Assembly: GCA_963748385.1 (NCBI GenBank)
Contig: CAVVIQ010000001.1
Location: forward strand, 1-64,000
Origin: Rhodoblastus sp963748385
GTDB lineage: Bacteria > Pseudomonadota > Alphaproteobacteria > Rhizobiales > Beijerinckiaceae
Direction: 5' to 3'
DNA: 64,000 nt
Shown here: piece after piece, positions 33,692 through 42,629 of the stretch
Numbering within the stretch: the stretch's first letter is position 1
Layout: each line of letters begins with the position of its first letter
Notes under the pieces: generated by a model
Told to the model about the DNA's origin: nothing
Databases searched by the model: none
Seen by the model: the letters and a program-made list of their open reading frames with translations, nothing else
Made by a program: the position numbers and the translations under genes

Positions 33692-34645
33692 ATGGACGCG
33701 AAGACCGAATCGCCGCCACGGGACGCCGCCGAAAGACTGCTCGACAATCCGGGCCTGAGCGTCGAGCGGCTGCCGATGCTCAGCCTGATCTTCGACCGGC
33801 TGGCCACCGCCTGCGCGGAGGGGTTGCGTCCCTATTCGCCGGCGGTTCTCACCTGCTTCGTCAATTCGATCGCGACCGACCATGTCTGGGACGCGCTCGA
33901 CGCCTATGACGGCAGCGTCGCCGCCATTCTCTATTCGCCGGAGCTCGACGCGCGGATCCTCGTCGGACTCGACCGCCGCTGCATGTTCTCGCTGATGGAA
34001 GTCCTGCTCGGCGGCGACGGCAAGGAGGCGCCTTTCGACGACGACCGCAATTTCTCCACCCTCGAAACGCGGGTCGCGCAGACCGTGTTCGAGATCGCCG
34101 CCGAGGCGCTCCATTCCGCCTTCGGGCCGATCATCGCGACGCAATTCCGGCTCGAACGCGTCGAGACGCGCATGGATTTCACGGTCATGGGCCGCCGCAA
34201 CGTGCTCTCGGTGATCGCCAAGATCCTGATCCAGGCCCTGGACATCGGCGGCCAGATGTTCGTGGTCATCCCGCAGCCCGCCCTCACCCCCATCCGCCAG
34301 CAATTGTCGCGCGATCTTTCGAGCGACGGCTCGGCGAGCGATCCGCGCTGGCAGAAAATGATGCGCGCCGGCGTGGAAAAGGCGGAGGTCGGCGCTTTCG
34401 CCGTTCTCGACGAAACCAGCCTGACGCTCGGCGAAATTTCCGACTGGCGCGTCGGCGACCTCCTTCCGCTGAAGGCCGCCGCCGACACCAAGATCCGGCT
34501 CGATTGCAAGGGGCAGTCGCTGTTCTGGTGCGAACTTGGCCAGGCGAAGGGCCATTACACGCTGACGATGGTCGACCGCGTCGACACCGAGGAAACGCCG
34601 CTGGCGCAATTCCTCGAACTTGCCGGCGCAGCCGAACGACGCTGA
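33692..34645 (+). CDS. fliM: Flagellar motor switch protein FliM
   Basis: This 317-residue protein has a middle CheC-like domain and a C-terminal SpoA domain (about 240-310). Signatures include ALDAYDGSVAAILYSPELDA, LDRRCMFSLMEVLLGGDGKE and TLGEISDWRVGDLLPLKAAA. The N-terminal CheY-binding peptide is not obvious, as in several alphaproteobacteria. It starts three bases after the motA stop, so the motA-fliM-fliN-fliG-flhB unit is an operon. Confidence 0.9.
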   Translation: MDAKTESPPRDAAERLLDNPGLSVERLPMLSLIFDRLATACAEGLRPYSPAVLTCFVNSIATDHVWDALDAYDGSVAAILYSPELDARILVGLDRRCMFSLMEVLLGGDGKEAPFDDDRNFSTLETRVAQTVFEIAAEALHSAFGPIIATQFRLERVETRMDFTVMGRRNVLSVIAKILIQALDIGGQMFVVIPQPALTPIRQQLSRDLSSDGSASDPRWQKMMRAGVEKAEVGAFAVLDETSLTLGEISDWRVGDLLPLKAAADTKIRLDCKGQSLFWCELGQAKGHYTLTMVDRVDTEETPLAQFLELAGAAERR

Positions 34646-34668
34646 ATCCCGCTCCACGAGAGGATGAC

Positions 34669-35010
34669 ATGGCTGAAGCCGAAGAATTGCCCCAGACGGC
34701 CGCCGCGACGCCGGACGGCGCCGAGAACGCGCCCGACGGCGAATCGCGCAAGCACGACGCGATCCTGCGCATCCCGGTGACGGTTCAGGTGGTGCTGGGC
34801 TCGGCGCGCATGCCGGTCGCGCATCTGATGAAGCTCGGGCGCGGCGCCGTGGTGGCGCTCGACCAGCGCGTCGGCGAACCGGTGAATGTCGTCGTCAACG
34901 GCCGCATCGTCGCGCGCGGGGAAGTCGTCGTGGTGGACGAGGACAACTCGCGTTTCGGCGTCTCGCTCACCGAAATCGTGGGGTCCGCCGATGGCGATGC
35001 TTTCGTCTGA
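34669..35010 (+). CDS. fliN: Flagellar motor switch protein FliN
   Basis: The ATG at 34669 with AGAGGA upstream gives 113 residues. The SpoA domain (about 32-105) shows IPVTVQVVLGSARMPVAHLM, GRGAVVALDQRVGEPVNVVV and the late GEVVVVDEDNSRFGVSLTEI. It forms the C ring below FliM and docks FliH. The fliG start lies inside its last 20 bases. Confidence 0.93.
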   Translation: MAEAEELPQTAAATPDGAENAPDGESRKHDAILRIPVTVQVVLGSARMPVAHLMKLGRGAVVALDQRVGEPVNVVVNGRIVARGEVVVVDEDNSRFGVSLTEIVGSADGDAFV

Positions 35011-36058
35011 GGACGCGACCCACGCCGGCGGCCGCCCGCCGATGCGGGCCCATGCCGCGGCCCGGCCCCTGTTCGGCGCCGAGAGGGTCGCCGCGCTCCT
35101 GCTCGCCCTCGACAAGCCGATCGCCGGCCGCCTGTTGAAAAGACTCGATTCGCTCGAACTGCGCCAGGTGACGCGGGCGGCTTCCGAACTCGGCTCGGTC
35201 AATCCCGCCACCGTCGAAAGACTGATCTCGGAATTCGAGGAGCAATTCTCCTCGGGCGCCGAACTGATCGGCTCCGCCGGCGAGGCGGAGAATCTCCTGG
35301 CCGGCGCCCTGCCGCCCGAAGAAGCCGCCGAAATCCTCTCGGACGTTCTCGGCAATTCCAACAAGGCGATGTGGGAGCGGCTGTCGGCCGCGCCCGAGGG
35401 GGCGCTCGCCTCCTATCTGATGAAGGAGCATCCGCAGACCTTCGCCTTCGTGCTCTCCAAATTGTCTTCCGGCGCGGCGGCGAAGATCATGGCCCAGACG
35501 CCGCGCGACCTTCGCAACAGCCTGATGCGCCGCATGCTATCGCCGCGCCCGGTGATGGAGCCGATGATGCGCCAGCTCGAACGCACGCTGCACGAGGATC
35601 TGTTGCTCAATGTCGCGCGCAACACCGGCGCTGACACCCATTCCAAGATCGCGGACATCATCAACAAGATGGAGCGCGACCAGATCGATGACGTGCTGCA
35701 GTCGCTCGCCGAGGACCGGCCGAAGGACGCGGAAACCCTGCGCGGCCTGCTCTTCACCTTCGAGGACATCGCCAAGCTTTCGGATCGCGTGCGCACCGCC
35801 GTGTTCGACCGCGTGCCGGCCGACCGCGTCATCCTCGCCCTCAAGGGCACCGACCCGATGTTCCGCGATCTCATCCTGTCTTCGATGGGCGCCCGCGCCC
35901 GCCGCATGGTCGAGAACGAACTCAACACCGGCGGCCCGGCCCAGCAGCGCGACGTGATGAAGGCGCGGCGCGCGATCGCCGACATGGTGCTCGAAATGGC
36001 CGAGCGCAACGAGATCGAAATCCACGGCTCCGGCGAGTCGGACGCCATGTTCGAATGA
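34991..36058 (+). CDS. fliG: Flagellar motor switch protein FliG
   Basis: The ATG at 34991 gives 355 residues; an ATG six bases later is also possible. Domains: N-terminal FliF-binding (LFGAERVAALLLALDKPIAG), middle (MKEHPQTFAFVLSKLSSGAA) and C-terminal torque domain (GLLFTFEDIAKLSDRVRTAV, MGARARRMVENELNTGGP). The torque domain retains the charged residues that meet MotA. Overlaps fliN by 20 bases. Confidence 0.93.
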   Translation: MAMLSSEDATHAGGRPPMRAHAAARPLFGAERVAALLLALDKPIAGRLLKRLDSLELRQVTRAASELGSVNPATVERLISEFEEQFSSGAELIGSAGEAENLLAGALPPEEAAEILSDVLGNSNKAMWERLSAAPEGALASYLMKEHPQTFAFVLSKLSSGAAAKIMAQTPRDLRNSLMRRMLSPRPVMEPMMRQLERTLHEDLLLNVARNTGADTHSKIADIINKMERDQIDDVLQSLAEDRPKDAETLRGLLFTFEDIAKLSDRVRTAVFDRVPADRVILALKGTDPMFRDLILSSMGARARRMVENELNTGGPAQQRDVMKARRAIADMVLEMAERNEIEIHGSGESDAMFE

Positions 36059-36084
36059 GCAAGAGCATTTAAGGCCCGCCGACC

Positions 36085-37164
36085 ATGAGCGACGCGCCCG
36101 ACAAGGAAAGTCAGACCGAGGAAGCGACCGAAAAAAAGGTCCATGACTCGCTCGAAAAGGGCGACATGCCTTTTTCGCGCGAGGCCGCCCTGTTCGCGAG
36201 CCTGCTCGCCTCCCTGACCTTCTTCGCCTTCTTCCTGCGCGACGGGGTCGCGCGTCTGGTCTGCGTCCTGCAGAATCTGCTCGACCAGAGCGGACAGCTC
36301 CGACTCGGCGAGGGGCGCGACGCCGCCCTGCTTCTCGGCGCCGTCGCCAGAACCGCGGGCGCCTTCGTCGCGCCCGCGCTGATTCTGCTGATGCTCGCCG
36401 GAATCATCGCCGCCGTCGCCCAGAACCCGCCGCGCCTCATCCCGGACCGGATCTCGCCCAAATGGCAGCGGGTCTCGCCGCGCGCCGGCTGGCGGCGCGT
36501 CTACAGCCTGCGCGGCCTGACCGAATTCGGCAAGAGCCTGTTGAAACTTGCCGCCGTCGGCTTCGTCGTTTCGTTCATCGTCAAGGCCGAGATCGCCGGC
36601 GCTTTCCAGTCGATCTTCTCCGATCCCGCCGGTCTCGCCGACCATCTGCTCGACGTCGCCCGCGGCTTGTTCGCCAGCGTCGCCGCGGCCGCCGGCGTTC
36701 TGGCGGCCGCCGACATCGTCTGGTCGCGGATTCACTGGAGCCGCGATCTCCGCATGACCCGGCAGGAGGTCAAGGAAGAGCAGAAGCAGATGCTCGGCGA
36801 CCCGATGGTCAAGGCGCGCCTGCGCTCGGTCGCGCTCGACCGCTCGCGCAAGCGCATGATGAGCGCGGTCCCGACCGCGACCTTGGTGGTCGCCAACCCG
36901 ACCCATTACGCCATCGCCATGCGTTATGTGCGCGAGGAGGGCGGCGCGCCGAAAGTCGTGGCCAAGGGCCAGGATCTCATCGCGCTGAAAATTCGCGAAA
37001 TCGCCGAGGCCCATGCCATTCCGGTGATCGAGGACAAGGCTCTGGCAAGGTCGATGTACGATCGTGTCGAGGTCGACATGATGATCCCGCCGGAATTCTA
37101 TCGGGCGATCGCGGAAATCATCCATTTCCTCAATACGCGCGGCGCCGCGCGCCGGAACCCGTGA
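36085..37164 (+). CDS. flhB: Flagellar export switch protein FlhB
   Basis: This 359-residue protein begins with the FlhB signature ESQTEEATEKKVHDSLEKGD, has four membrane helices (about 30-210) and the soluble C-terminal domain. The autocleavage site is intact: VANPTHYAIAMRY (NPTH at about residue 271). Cleavage there lets FliK switch export from hook to filament subunits. The next gene starts at its stop. Confidence 0.95.
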   Translation: MSDAPDKESQTEEATEKKVHDSLEKGDMPFSREAALFASLLASLTFFAFFLRDGVARLVCVLQNLLDQSGQLRLGEGRDAALLLGAVARTAGAFVAPALILLMLAGIIAAVAQNPPRLIPDRISPKWQRVSPRAGWRRVYSLRGLTEFGKSLLKLAAVGFVVSFIVKAEIAGAFQSIFSDPAGLADHLLDVARGLFASVAAAAGVLAAADIVWSRIHWSRDLRMTRQEVKEEQKQMLGDPMVKARLRSVALDRSRKRMMSAVPTATLVVANPTHYAIAMRYVREEGGAPKVVAKGQDLIALKIREIAEAHAIPVIEDKALARSMYDRVEVDMMIPPEFYRAIAEIIHFLNTRGAARRNP

Positions 37165-37175
37165 AGGCGACCGAA

Positions 37176-37610
37176 ATGACCCGAACCGCAATCGCCCTGG
37201 TTTGCGAGCGCGTCCTCGCCGAGAATATCGCCGATGTCGCGACCGAACTCCGGCTGATCGACGTCGTCGATCTGGTGGGCTATATCAGGGAGGAAAGCGT
37301 CGCGACCCTGGAGGATCTGGTCAACTCGGCCTCCGAGCTTTATTTCAGGCACGGCGCGCTGCGCTATGCATGGTCGGCGAATATCGACCTGCTGTGGGAG
37401 TCCCCGCCCTCGGTCTCGCTCAACATGGAGTTTTCCTGGAGCGGCGTGACCGCCTTCTTTGCGCTTCGTCTCGATTCCGCCTGCGCCGGCGTCGATCTTC
37501 AGCACATCCAGTTCGACGCCGCGGACGACGGCGAGCGCGCCGGCGAGCGTCTCGCCGAGGCCCTGGCCGACGCCCGCGCCGCCCCGCCCCGCCGCGCCGC
37601 GCCGCGCTGA
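37176..37610 (+). CDS. Unknown protein at the end of the motA-flhB operon
   Basis: The ATG at 37176 (GAAGG upstream) gives 144 residues; a GTG at 37161 overlaps the flhB stop. Mixed helix/strand pattern: an N-terminal helix region (LAENIADVATELRLIDVVDL), a middle with a conserved-looking YAWSANIDLLWESPP segment, an aromatic strand (MEFSWSGVTAFFALRLDS) and a Pro/Arg-rich tail. No signal peptide. I do not recognise the family. Its position after flhB in a flagellar operon suggests an accessory role. Confidence 0.7.
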   Translation: MTRTAIALVCERVLAENIADVATELRLIDVVDLVGYIREESVATLEDLVNSASELYFRHGALRYAWSANIDLLWESPPSVSLNMEFSWSGVTAFFALRLDSACAGVDLQHIQFDAADDGERAGERLAEALADARAAPPRRAAPR

Positions 37611-37627
37611 AGCGGGAAAAGCGCGGC
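37601..37627. terminator. Hairpin between converging operons
   Basis: An 8-base perfect inverted repeat (gccgcgct / agcgcggc) with an 11-base A-rich loop covers the last codons of the plus gene and ends at the stop of the minus gene. No long T run is present, so termination is likely but not certain. Confidence 0.4.
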
Positions 37628-38083
37628 CTATTGCGGCATCTGCTCCTTCGGCATGTAGGAGAAATCCTGCACCAGAACGTCCTTGACGAGACCCTTCCCG
37701 AGTTTCTCGTTCACCACGGTCCTGACCTGGCTGGTGAGCGCGTTGATGTCATATTTGTCGAGATGCCGGAAATCGAGGCTCGGATCGCCATAGATCGTGC
37801 GAAAGGCGAAATCGAGCACGAAGGCCTCGGGATTGACGTTGAGCTTTTCCGCCTGTTTCGTGTCGATCCCGTAGAGAAACTGGACGATCACATAGCCGAG
37901 CAGCGCGCCGTCGGCGATCACCGGCACATTGATGACCCGCGACTTGCGGTATTCGTAAACGTGTTCGTCGGAGGTTTCGCCATGGGCCGACGCCGCATGG
38001 GCGACGCGCCATAGCGCGGCTTCATGGCTTGACAGCGCCGCGATCGCGCTCACCCACAGGGCCATGAACAGCATCTTGACCAT
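37628..38083 (-). CDS. FliL-like single-pass membrane protein
   Basis: This 151-residue protein has an N-terminal membrane or signal segment (about 3-20, KMLFMALWVSAIAALSS) and an exported domain: VINVPVIADGALLGYVIVQF, then DINALTSQVRTVVNEKLGKG and a C-terminal strand (LVKDVLVQDFSYMPKEQ). The layout recalls FliL and related periplasmic proteins, but sequence identity is weak by eye. It is last in the flgE-to-flgN unit, overlapping no neighbour but 9 bases from the flgN-like gene. It may be a stator or rod accessory. Confidence 0.65.
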   Translation of the reverse strand: MVKMLFMALWVSAIAALSSHEAALWRVAHAASAHGETSDEHVYEYRKSRVINVPVIADGALLGYVIVQFLYGIDTKQAEKLNVNPEAFVLDFAFRTIYGDPSLDFRHLDKYDINALTSQVRTVVNEKLGKGLVKDVLVQDFSYMPKEQMPQ

Positions 38084-38092
38084 CGCCGGCCC

Positions 38093-38476
38093 TCAACCGC
38101 GCCACGTCGCGCCGCCGCGGCCATAGGTGCCGTCCGACTCGGCGTCCTGCATCGCGCGCGTCAGCAAGTCCGCGATGGCGTCGACGGCTTTCAGGTGATG
38201 CGCGAGCATGTTCCGGTTGTCGTCGAGTTTGGCGAGCAGCCTTTTGACGCGCGTCCTGTCCATCACGGCGAGTTCGGCGGCGTCGAAATGGCGCAGCAGG
38301 CGGTTGATTTCGAGCAGGACCTGATGTTTGCGATGATTGAAATCGGTCAGATCCACGACGCGGTTGTGGCGCAGGACCGCGGTCTCCTGCTCGATCGCCG
38401 CCTCCAAGCGGTCGAGGGCGTCGTAAAGCGCGGCGGCGTTCGCCGAAGGACGATTGGAACTGCGTAGAATCTTCAT
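38093..38476 (-). CDS. flgN: FlgN-like flagellar chaperone
   Basis: This 127-residue all-helical protein has heptad-like pattern (ALYDALDRLEAAIEQETAVL, DLTDFNHRKHQVLLEINRLL, VKRLLAKLDDNRNMLAHHLK). The size and pattern fit FlgN, the chaperone that holds the hook-filament junction proteins FlgK and FlgL before export; both are in the same unit. The sequence family is weakly conserved, so the symbol is provisional. Confidence 0.68.
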   Translation of the reverse strand: MKILRSSNRPSANAAALYDALDRLEAAIEQETAVLRHNRVVDLTDFNHRKHQVLLEINRLLRHFDAAELAVMDRTRVKRLLAKLDDNRNMLAHHLKAVDAIADLLTRAMQDAESDGTYGRGGATWRG

Positions 38477-38498
38477 CGAGCCTCGCCTCGGGCGCGGA

Positions 38499-38957
38499 TC
38501 AGGCGCCGGTCATTCCATGTTTCTTCGACTGCAACAGGTTCTGGTGGGTGGCGAAAAGCCGCTCGCCGATCTTGAGGGCGCCCGATTTGGCGATCTCCCC
38601 CGCGATCTTTTCCGACAGCATCGACTTCCACACGTCGCCCGCCACGCCGGCGCCATAGACGTCGCTGGCGTCCTTCGGCAGCATCTGGTCGATCATGTTT
38701 TTCAACAGCATGCCCTCAAGCCCGATTTCGGCCTTGCGCGCGGGAGTCTCCCTCTCCGTCAACGAGACAACCGGATTCTTGTAGGTCAGGCCGCGCGGCG
38801 GCGCGGCGGCGGGCGGCAGCCGGTCGAGCGCGGCGACGAATTCGCTCGAAACGTCGCCCGAAGCCGCAGCGAGAGCCTTCGTCGTCGCCATGGCCTTCTG
38901 CGGATCGGCGGCGCGCGCCACGTCGAGAATCAGATCGGAAGCTGGAGAAATCGCCAT
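38499..38957 (-). CDS. flgJ: FlgJ-like rod-binding protein
   Basis: From the ATG at 38957 the product has 152 residues. The rod-binding region (about 75-130) is seen in KAEIGLEGMLLKNMIDQMLP, VYGAGVAGDVWKSMLSEKIA and EIAKSGALKIGERLF. Unlike enterobacterial FlgJ it has no C-terminal muramidase; the lytic transglycosylase at 5.6 kb may fill that role. It caps or scaffolds rod assembly. Confidence 0.78.
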   Translation of the reverse strand: MAISPASDLILDVARAADPQKAMATTKALAAASGDVSSEFVAALDRLPPAAAPPRGLTYKNPVVSLTERETPARKAEIGLEGMLLKNMIDQMLPKDASDVYGAGVAGDVWKSMLSEKIAGEIAKSGALKIGERLFATHQNLLQSKKHGMTGA

Positions 38958-38997
38958 AAGCGGCTCCGAAAACTGGGGAAAGATTAGACGCCCTGGC

Positions 38998-39396
38998 TTA
39001 CGGCAGGCTTGTCGGCGAATTTTTCGCCAGGCTTTCGCCAAGATCGAGCAGCCGCCGCTTCTCCTCCTCGCGTTCGAGCCCGGCCGCAGCCTCCTTCAGC
39101 AGCTTCTCGAGGGCGCGGCGTTGCGCGTTGCGCTGGATCACTTTCTCCTGCTGCGATTTGGCGCGCGCCTCCAGGGTTGCGGCGCCGCGTTCGGCCGCGA
39201 CGACGCGGCGGCACGCGAGCTGGAGAAGAAACGCGTCCTTCGCCGCGGGATCGCCGAGAAAGCCCAGCATCGCGCGCCGCTCTTCCTGCGCTTCCCGCTT
39301 CTGCCGTTCGATCTCGACGAGACGCGCCTCCTCCAGTTCGCGCATCTTCGTCTTGACCGCCAGCAGCCGCTCCAGCGTCCTCTTTCTGTCACGCAT
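38998..39396 (-). CDS. fliJ: FliJ-like flagellar export protein
   Basis: The ATG at 39396 shares one base with the fliR stop (TGATG). The 132-residue product is one long charged coiled coil (MRDRKRTLERLLAVKTKMRE, EIERQKREAQEERRAM, EKVIQRNAQRRALEKLLKEA), the shape of FliJ, which links the FliI ring to FlhA. The frame is open further upstream but belongs to the opposite reading of fliR. The assignment is by shape and context. Confidence 0.7.
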   Translation of the reverse strand: MRDRKRTLERLLAVKTKMRELEEARLVEIERQKREAQEERRAMLGFLGDPAAKDAFLLQLACRRVVAAERGAATLEARAKSQQEKVIQRNAQRRALEKLLKEAAAGLEREEEKRRLLDLGESLAKNSPTSLP

Positions 39397-40148
39397 CAAT
39401 TGCCTCGCGCCGCCCAGTCGCCGAACGCCGACATGAAGGCCGTGACCATCACGCCGGAGATGAAGTAGAACAGGATCAATCCGCCCGTGACGACGAAGGG
39501 ACCGGAAATGAAATAGACCGGAATCTGCGGCGTCAGCCGGTTCATCAGGCCGATCGCGAGATTGACCACGACGGCATAGACGATGAAGGGGCTCGATATG
39601 CGCAAGGCCACGGTGAAGGCGGTCGAGAGATCGCCGGCCGCCATGTGCAGCGCCGCCTCGGGCCGCAGCAGAAATCCGACGGGCATCACCGCATAGGAGG
39701 CGACGAGCCCGCGAATCAGCTCCCAATGCAGTCCAGAGACGAAGATCAGGACGGTCGCGGCTGTGGTGATCAGCGTCGCGATCGGCGGCAGCGGCTCGGT
39801 TTCATCGATCGGCGCCCCAAGCGCATTGCTCATGCCGATCTGCATCGACGCCGCCATCATCATGGTTTCGAGCGCGAGAAAATAGAACCGGCCGAGCAGG
39901 CCGATCAGGCCGCCCAGGAACAGTTCCGAGAATATGTCGCCCACGAGCGCGCCGGGGTCCGCAAAGGCGATTTTCTGGCGCGCGGTCAGCGCGGGCGTCA
40001 GAGACAGGGTCAAGGCGAGCGCGACGAACAGTCTCGCCCGCACGGGAACGCGCGCGCTGGAGAAGCCGGGCGCCAGCATCAGGCTGGCGCCGATCCGGCA
40101 GAACAGGACGAAGACCGTGGCGACGAGATCGGCGGAGAAAAAGCTCAC
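39396..40148 (-). CDS. fliR: Flagellar export gate protein FliR
   Basis: The start is GTG at 40148, overlapping the flhA stop as GTGA; the product has 250 residues. About six membrane helices are visible, with FliR segments FFSADLVATVFVLFCRIGAS, RARLFVALALTLSLTPAL, LALETMMMAASMQIGMSNAL and NLAIGLMNRLTPQIPVYFIS. FliR joins FliP and FliQ in the export pore. Confidence 0.93.
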   Translation of the reverse strand: MSFFSADLVATVFVLFCRIGASLMLAPGFSSARVPVRARLFVALALTLSLTPALTARQKIAFADPGALVGDIFSELFLGGLIGLLGRFYFLALETMMMAASMQIGMSNALGAPIDETEPLPPIATLITTAATVLIFVSGLHWELIRGLVASYAVMPVGFLLRPEAALHMAAGDLSTAFTVALRISSPFIVYAVVVNLAIGLMNRLTPQIPVYFISGPFVVTGGLILFYFISGVMVTAFMSAFGDWAARGN

Positions 40149-42232
40149 GAAACCGTTCCGAGCGATTTGATCTCGACGCCGCGCGCCAGTTCGAGATGCG
40201 ACAGAATCGGCAAGGTGGCGAACAGGCGTTCGACGATCATGCGGACATAGGGGCGGGTCTCCGGCGTCGAAACGATCACGAATTGCTCGCCCGCGTCCAT
40301 CAATCTGCGGATCGCCGGCGAAGCCTCCTCGCCGAATTCCTCGACCAGGCGCGGGTCGATGTCGAATTCGATCACATCGCCCTTGGCGTCCCGTTTGAGC
40401 GCCTGGTGGAACACCAGATCCCAGCGGTTGCCGAGGCGAAGGATTTTCAGCACGCCGCCCTGGGCGAGATCGCCGCAGATCTGCTGCGCCATGCGCAGCC
40501 GGACATGTTCGGCGATCTGCTCCGCGCGCCGCGCGTGGGGCGCAATCTCGGCGATCGCTTCGAGAACGAGATGCAGATTGCGGATCGAAATGCGCTCGGC
40601 GAGCAGAAGTTTCAGCACCGCCTGCAAGCCGGAATAGGAAATCAGCGACGGGCTGATCTCGTCGAGCAGCCTCTTGTATTCCGGGCCGAGCCGGTCGAAC
40701 AGGGCGCGGACGTCCTTGTAGGACAGAAGCTGCGCGAGATTGTTGCGCAACACTTCGGAAAGATGGGTGAGCAGCACCGACATATTGTCGATCGGATTGA
40801 ACCCCGCGCGTTTGGCCTCGGCGACATAAGCCTCGGAAATGCTGTAGGCCTTCATCCCGAAAGCGGGCTCGCGCGTCTCCTCGCCGGGGAGATCGGGCCT
40901 CTTGCCGTCGCCATTGATGACCAGATATTCGCCGATGCGCGCCTCCTGCCGGGCGACGATCGCGCCATGAATCTTGATCTCGTAGGATTTCGGCGGCGCG
41001 GACAGGCTGTCGGACACTTTGATCTCCGGCACGACGAAGCCATATTGCAGGGCGAATTTCTTCCGCATCCGCGCGACGCGGGTCGAAAGCTCGTTTTGCG
41101 ACGCCAACAGCCGCGCCGCGAGCTGCTTGCCCAGGACCAGCTCGATTTCGTGGATGCGCAGGGATTCCTTCACCGAATTTTTCGCCTCGGCGCGCGCCTG
41201 TTCTTCGCGGGCGCGCTCGGCCGCAGCCCTTGCCGCCTGCTCCTGGGCGAGCTTGCGCGGGATGGCGTAGCCGAAAAAGGCCAGCAGGCTGCTGAGACTG
41301 GCGAAGGGAAGAAACGGCAGCATCGGCACCAGGCCGAGGATCAACAGCAGGGCGCTGGCGACGAACAGTGCGCGGGGGCTCCCGCCAAGCTGGCCGAACA
41401 CCGCCTTTTCCGCCGAGCCGCGGGTGCCGCCCTTGGAGACCAGAAGGCCGGCGGCGAGCGATACGATCAGCGCCGGGATCTGCGACACCAATCCGTCGCC
41501 GACCGACAATTTGGTATAGACGTCGGCCGCAGCGGCTATGTCCAGGCCGTGGCGGCTGACGCCGATCACGATCCCGCCGAAGACATTGACCGCGAGGATG
41601 ATCAGGCCCGCGATGGCGTCGCCGCGCACGAATTTGGACGCGCCGTCCATCGAGCCGAAAAACGAGCTTTCCTCCTCGAGTTCGCGGCGGCGCTGCTGGG
41701 CCTGCTTTTCGTTGATCAGGCCGGCCGAAAGGTCGGCGTCGATCGCCATCTGCTTGCCCGGAATCGAATCGAGGGTGAAGCGGGCGCCCACTTCCGCGAT
41801 GCGGGTCGCGCCCTTGGTGATGACAAGGAAATTGACGGTGATCAGGATGATGAAGACGACCAGGCCGATGACGAAATCGCCGTCCATCACCAGCCGCGCG
41901 AAACCGCCGATGATATAGCCCGCCGCCGTCACGCCCTGCGCGCCATGGCTCAGGATGAGGCGCGTCGTCGCGATGTTGAGCGACAGGCGCAGCATGGTCG
42001 CGACGAGCAGAATGGTCGGGAAGGCGGAAAATTCGAGCGGTTTCTCGATCCACAACGCGACCATCAGGATCAGGACCGAAATGGCGATCGAGAACGCCAG
42101 GCCAAAATCGATCAGGAAGGCCGGAATCGGCAGGAAGAAAATGCAGAGGATGGCGATGACGCCGAAGGCGAAGAAGACATCCCGCCGGCTTCTTTCGCCG
42201 GGGACGCCCTGGGTGATGGTCGCGTCGGTCAT
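40145..42232 (-). CDS. flhA: Flagellar export gate protein FlhA
   Basis: This 695-residue protein has an N-terminal half with about eight membrane helices, including the FHIPEP-type loop (GARFTLDSIPGKQMAIDADL, INEKQAQQRRRELEEESSFF, GSMDGASKFVRGDAIAGLII), and a cytoplasmic C-terminal half that docks chaperones and the FliI/J complex. It is the ion-driven export motor. It overlaps fliR. The 101 bases to fliQ contain the recurrent GCAAGCTTG motif. Confidence 0.95.
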   Translation of the reverse strand: MTDATITQGVPGERSRRDVFFAFGVIAILCIFFLPIPAFLIDFGLAFSIAISVLILMVALWIEKPLEFSAFPTILLVATMLRLSLNIATTRLILSHGAQGVTAAGYIIGGFARLVMDGDFVIGLVVFIILITVNFLVITKGATRIAEVGARFTLDSIPGKQMAIDADLSAGLINEKQAQQRRRELEEESSFFGSMDGASKFVRGDAIAGLIILAVNVFGGIVIGVSRHGLDIAAAADVYTKLSVGDGLVSQIPALIVSLAAGLLVSKGGTRGSAEKAVFGQLGGSPRALFVASALLLILGLVPMLPFLPFASLSSLLAFFGYAIPRKLAQEQAARAAAERAREEQARAEAKNSVKESLRIHEIELVLGKQLAARLLASQNELSTRVARMRKKFALQYGFVVPEIKVSDSLSAPPKSYEIKIHGAIVARQEARIGEYLVINGDGKRPDLPGEETREPAFGMKAYSISEAYVAEAKRAGFNPIDNMSVLLTHLSEVLRNNLAQLLSYKDVRALFDRLGPEYKRLLDEISPSLISYSGLQAVLKLLLAERISIRNLHLVLEAIAEIAPHARRAEQIAEHVRLRMAQQICGDLAQGGVLKILRLGNRWDLVFHQALKRDAKGDVIEFDIDPRLVEEFGEEASPAIRRLMDAGEQFVIVSTPETRPYVRMIVERLFATLPILSHLELARGVEIKSLGTVS

Positions 42233-42333
42233 GAGCTAGCCAATCGGTCGTTTCGGGCAGATTGGCGGCCCAAGCTTGCGTCAGCCTGCCGGCGCCCTCG
42301 CGGCGGCGGCCCCCCGGCGATGACAGGTCCCCG

Positions 42334-42600
42334 TCAAAAACCCTTTTCGACTCGGGCGTAAACCTGTTCCGCGAAGGTGTGGATCTGCGCGCCGACAAAG
42401 GCGCCGGTCAGCGCCAACGCGACCAGAACGGCGATGATCTTGGGAACGAAGGTGAGCGTCGCTTCCTGGATCTGGGTCAGGGACTGGAACAAGGCGATGA
42501 CGACGCCGACCGCCATGGCCGCGGCCACGGCCGGGCCCGCCGCGACGAGAATCGTCCAGATCGAGGCGTGAAGCAGATCGAGGGCGTCGGCCTCGTTCAT
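42334..42600 (-). CDS. fliQ: Flagellar export gate protein FliQ
   Basis: This 88-residue protein has two membrane helices (about 15-40 and 53-75) and the FliQ pattern GVVIALFQSLTQIQEATLTF followed by VPKIIAVLVALALTGAF. It forms the outer lock of the export pore. FliO, which helps assemble FliP in many bacteria, is not found in the window. Confidence 0.93.
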   Translation of the reverse strand: MNEADALDLLHASIWTILVAAGPAVAAAMAVGVVIALFQSLTQIQEATLTFVPKIIAVLVALALTGAFVGAQIHTFAEQVYARVEKGF

Positions 42601-42629
42601 GGTCGAATTCTTTTCGTGCGCCCGCGCGA

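Noticed and set aside
40196..42361. Long plus-strand open frame (721 codons) opposite flhA
   Set aside because: Shadow of FlhA; no recognisable domain and no ribosome-binding site.
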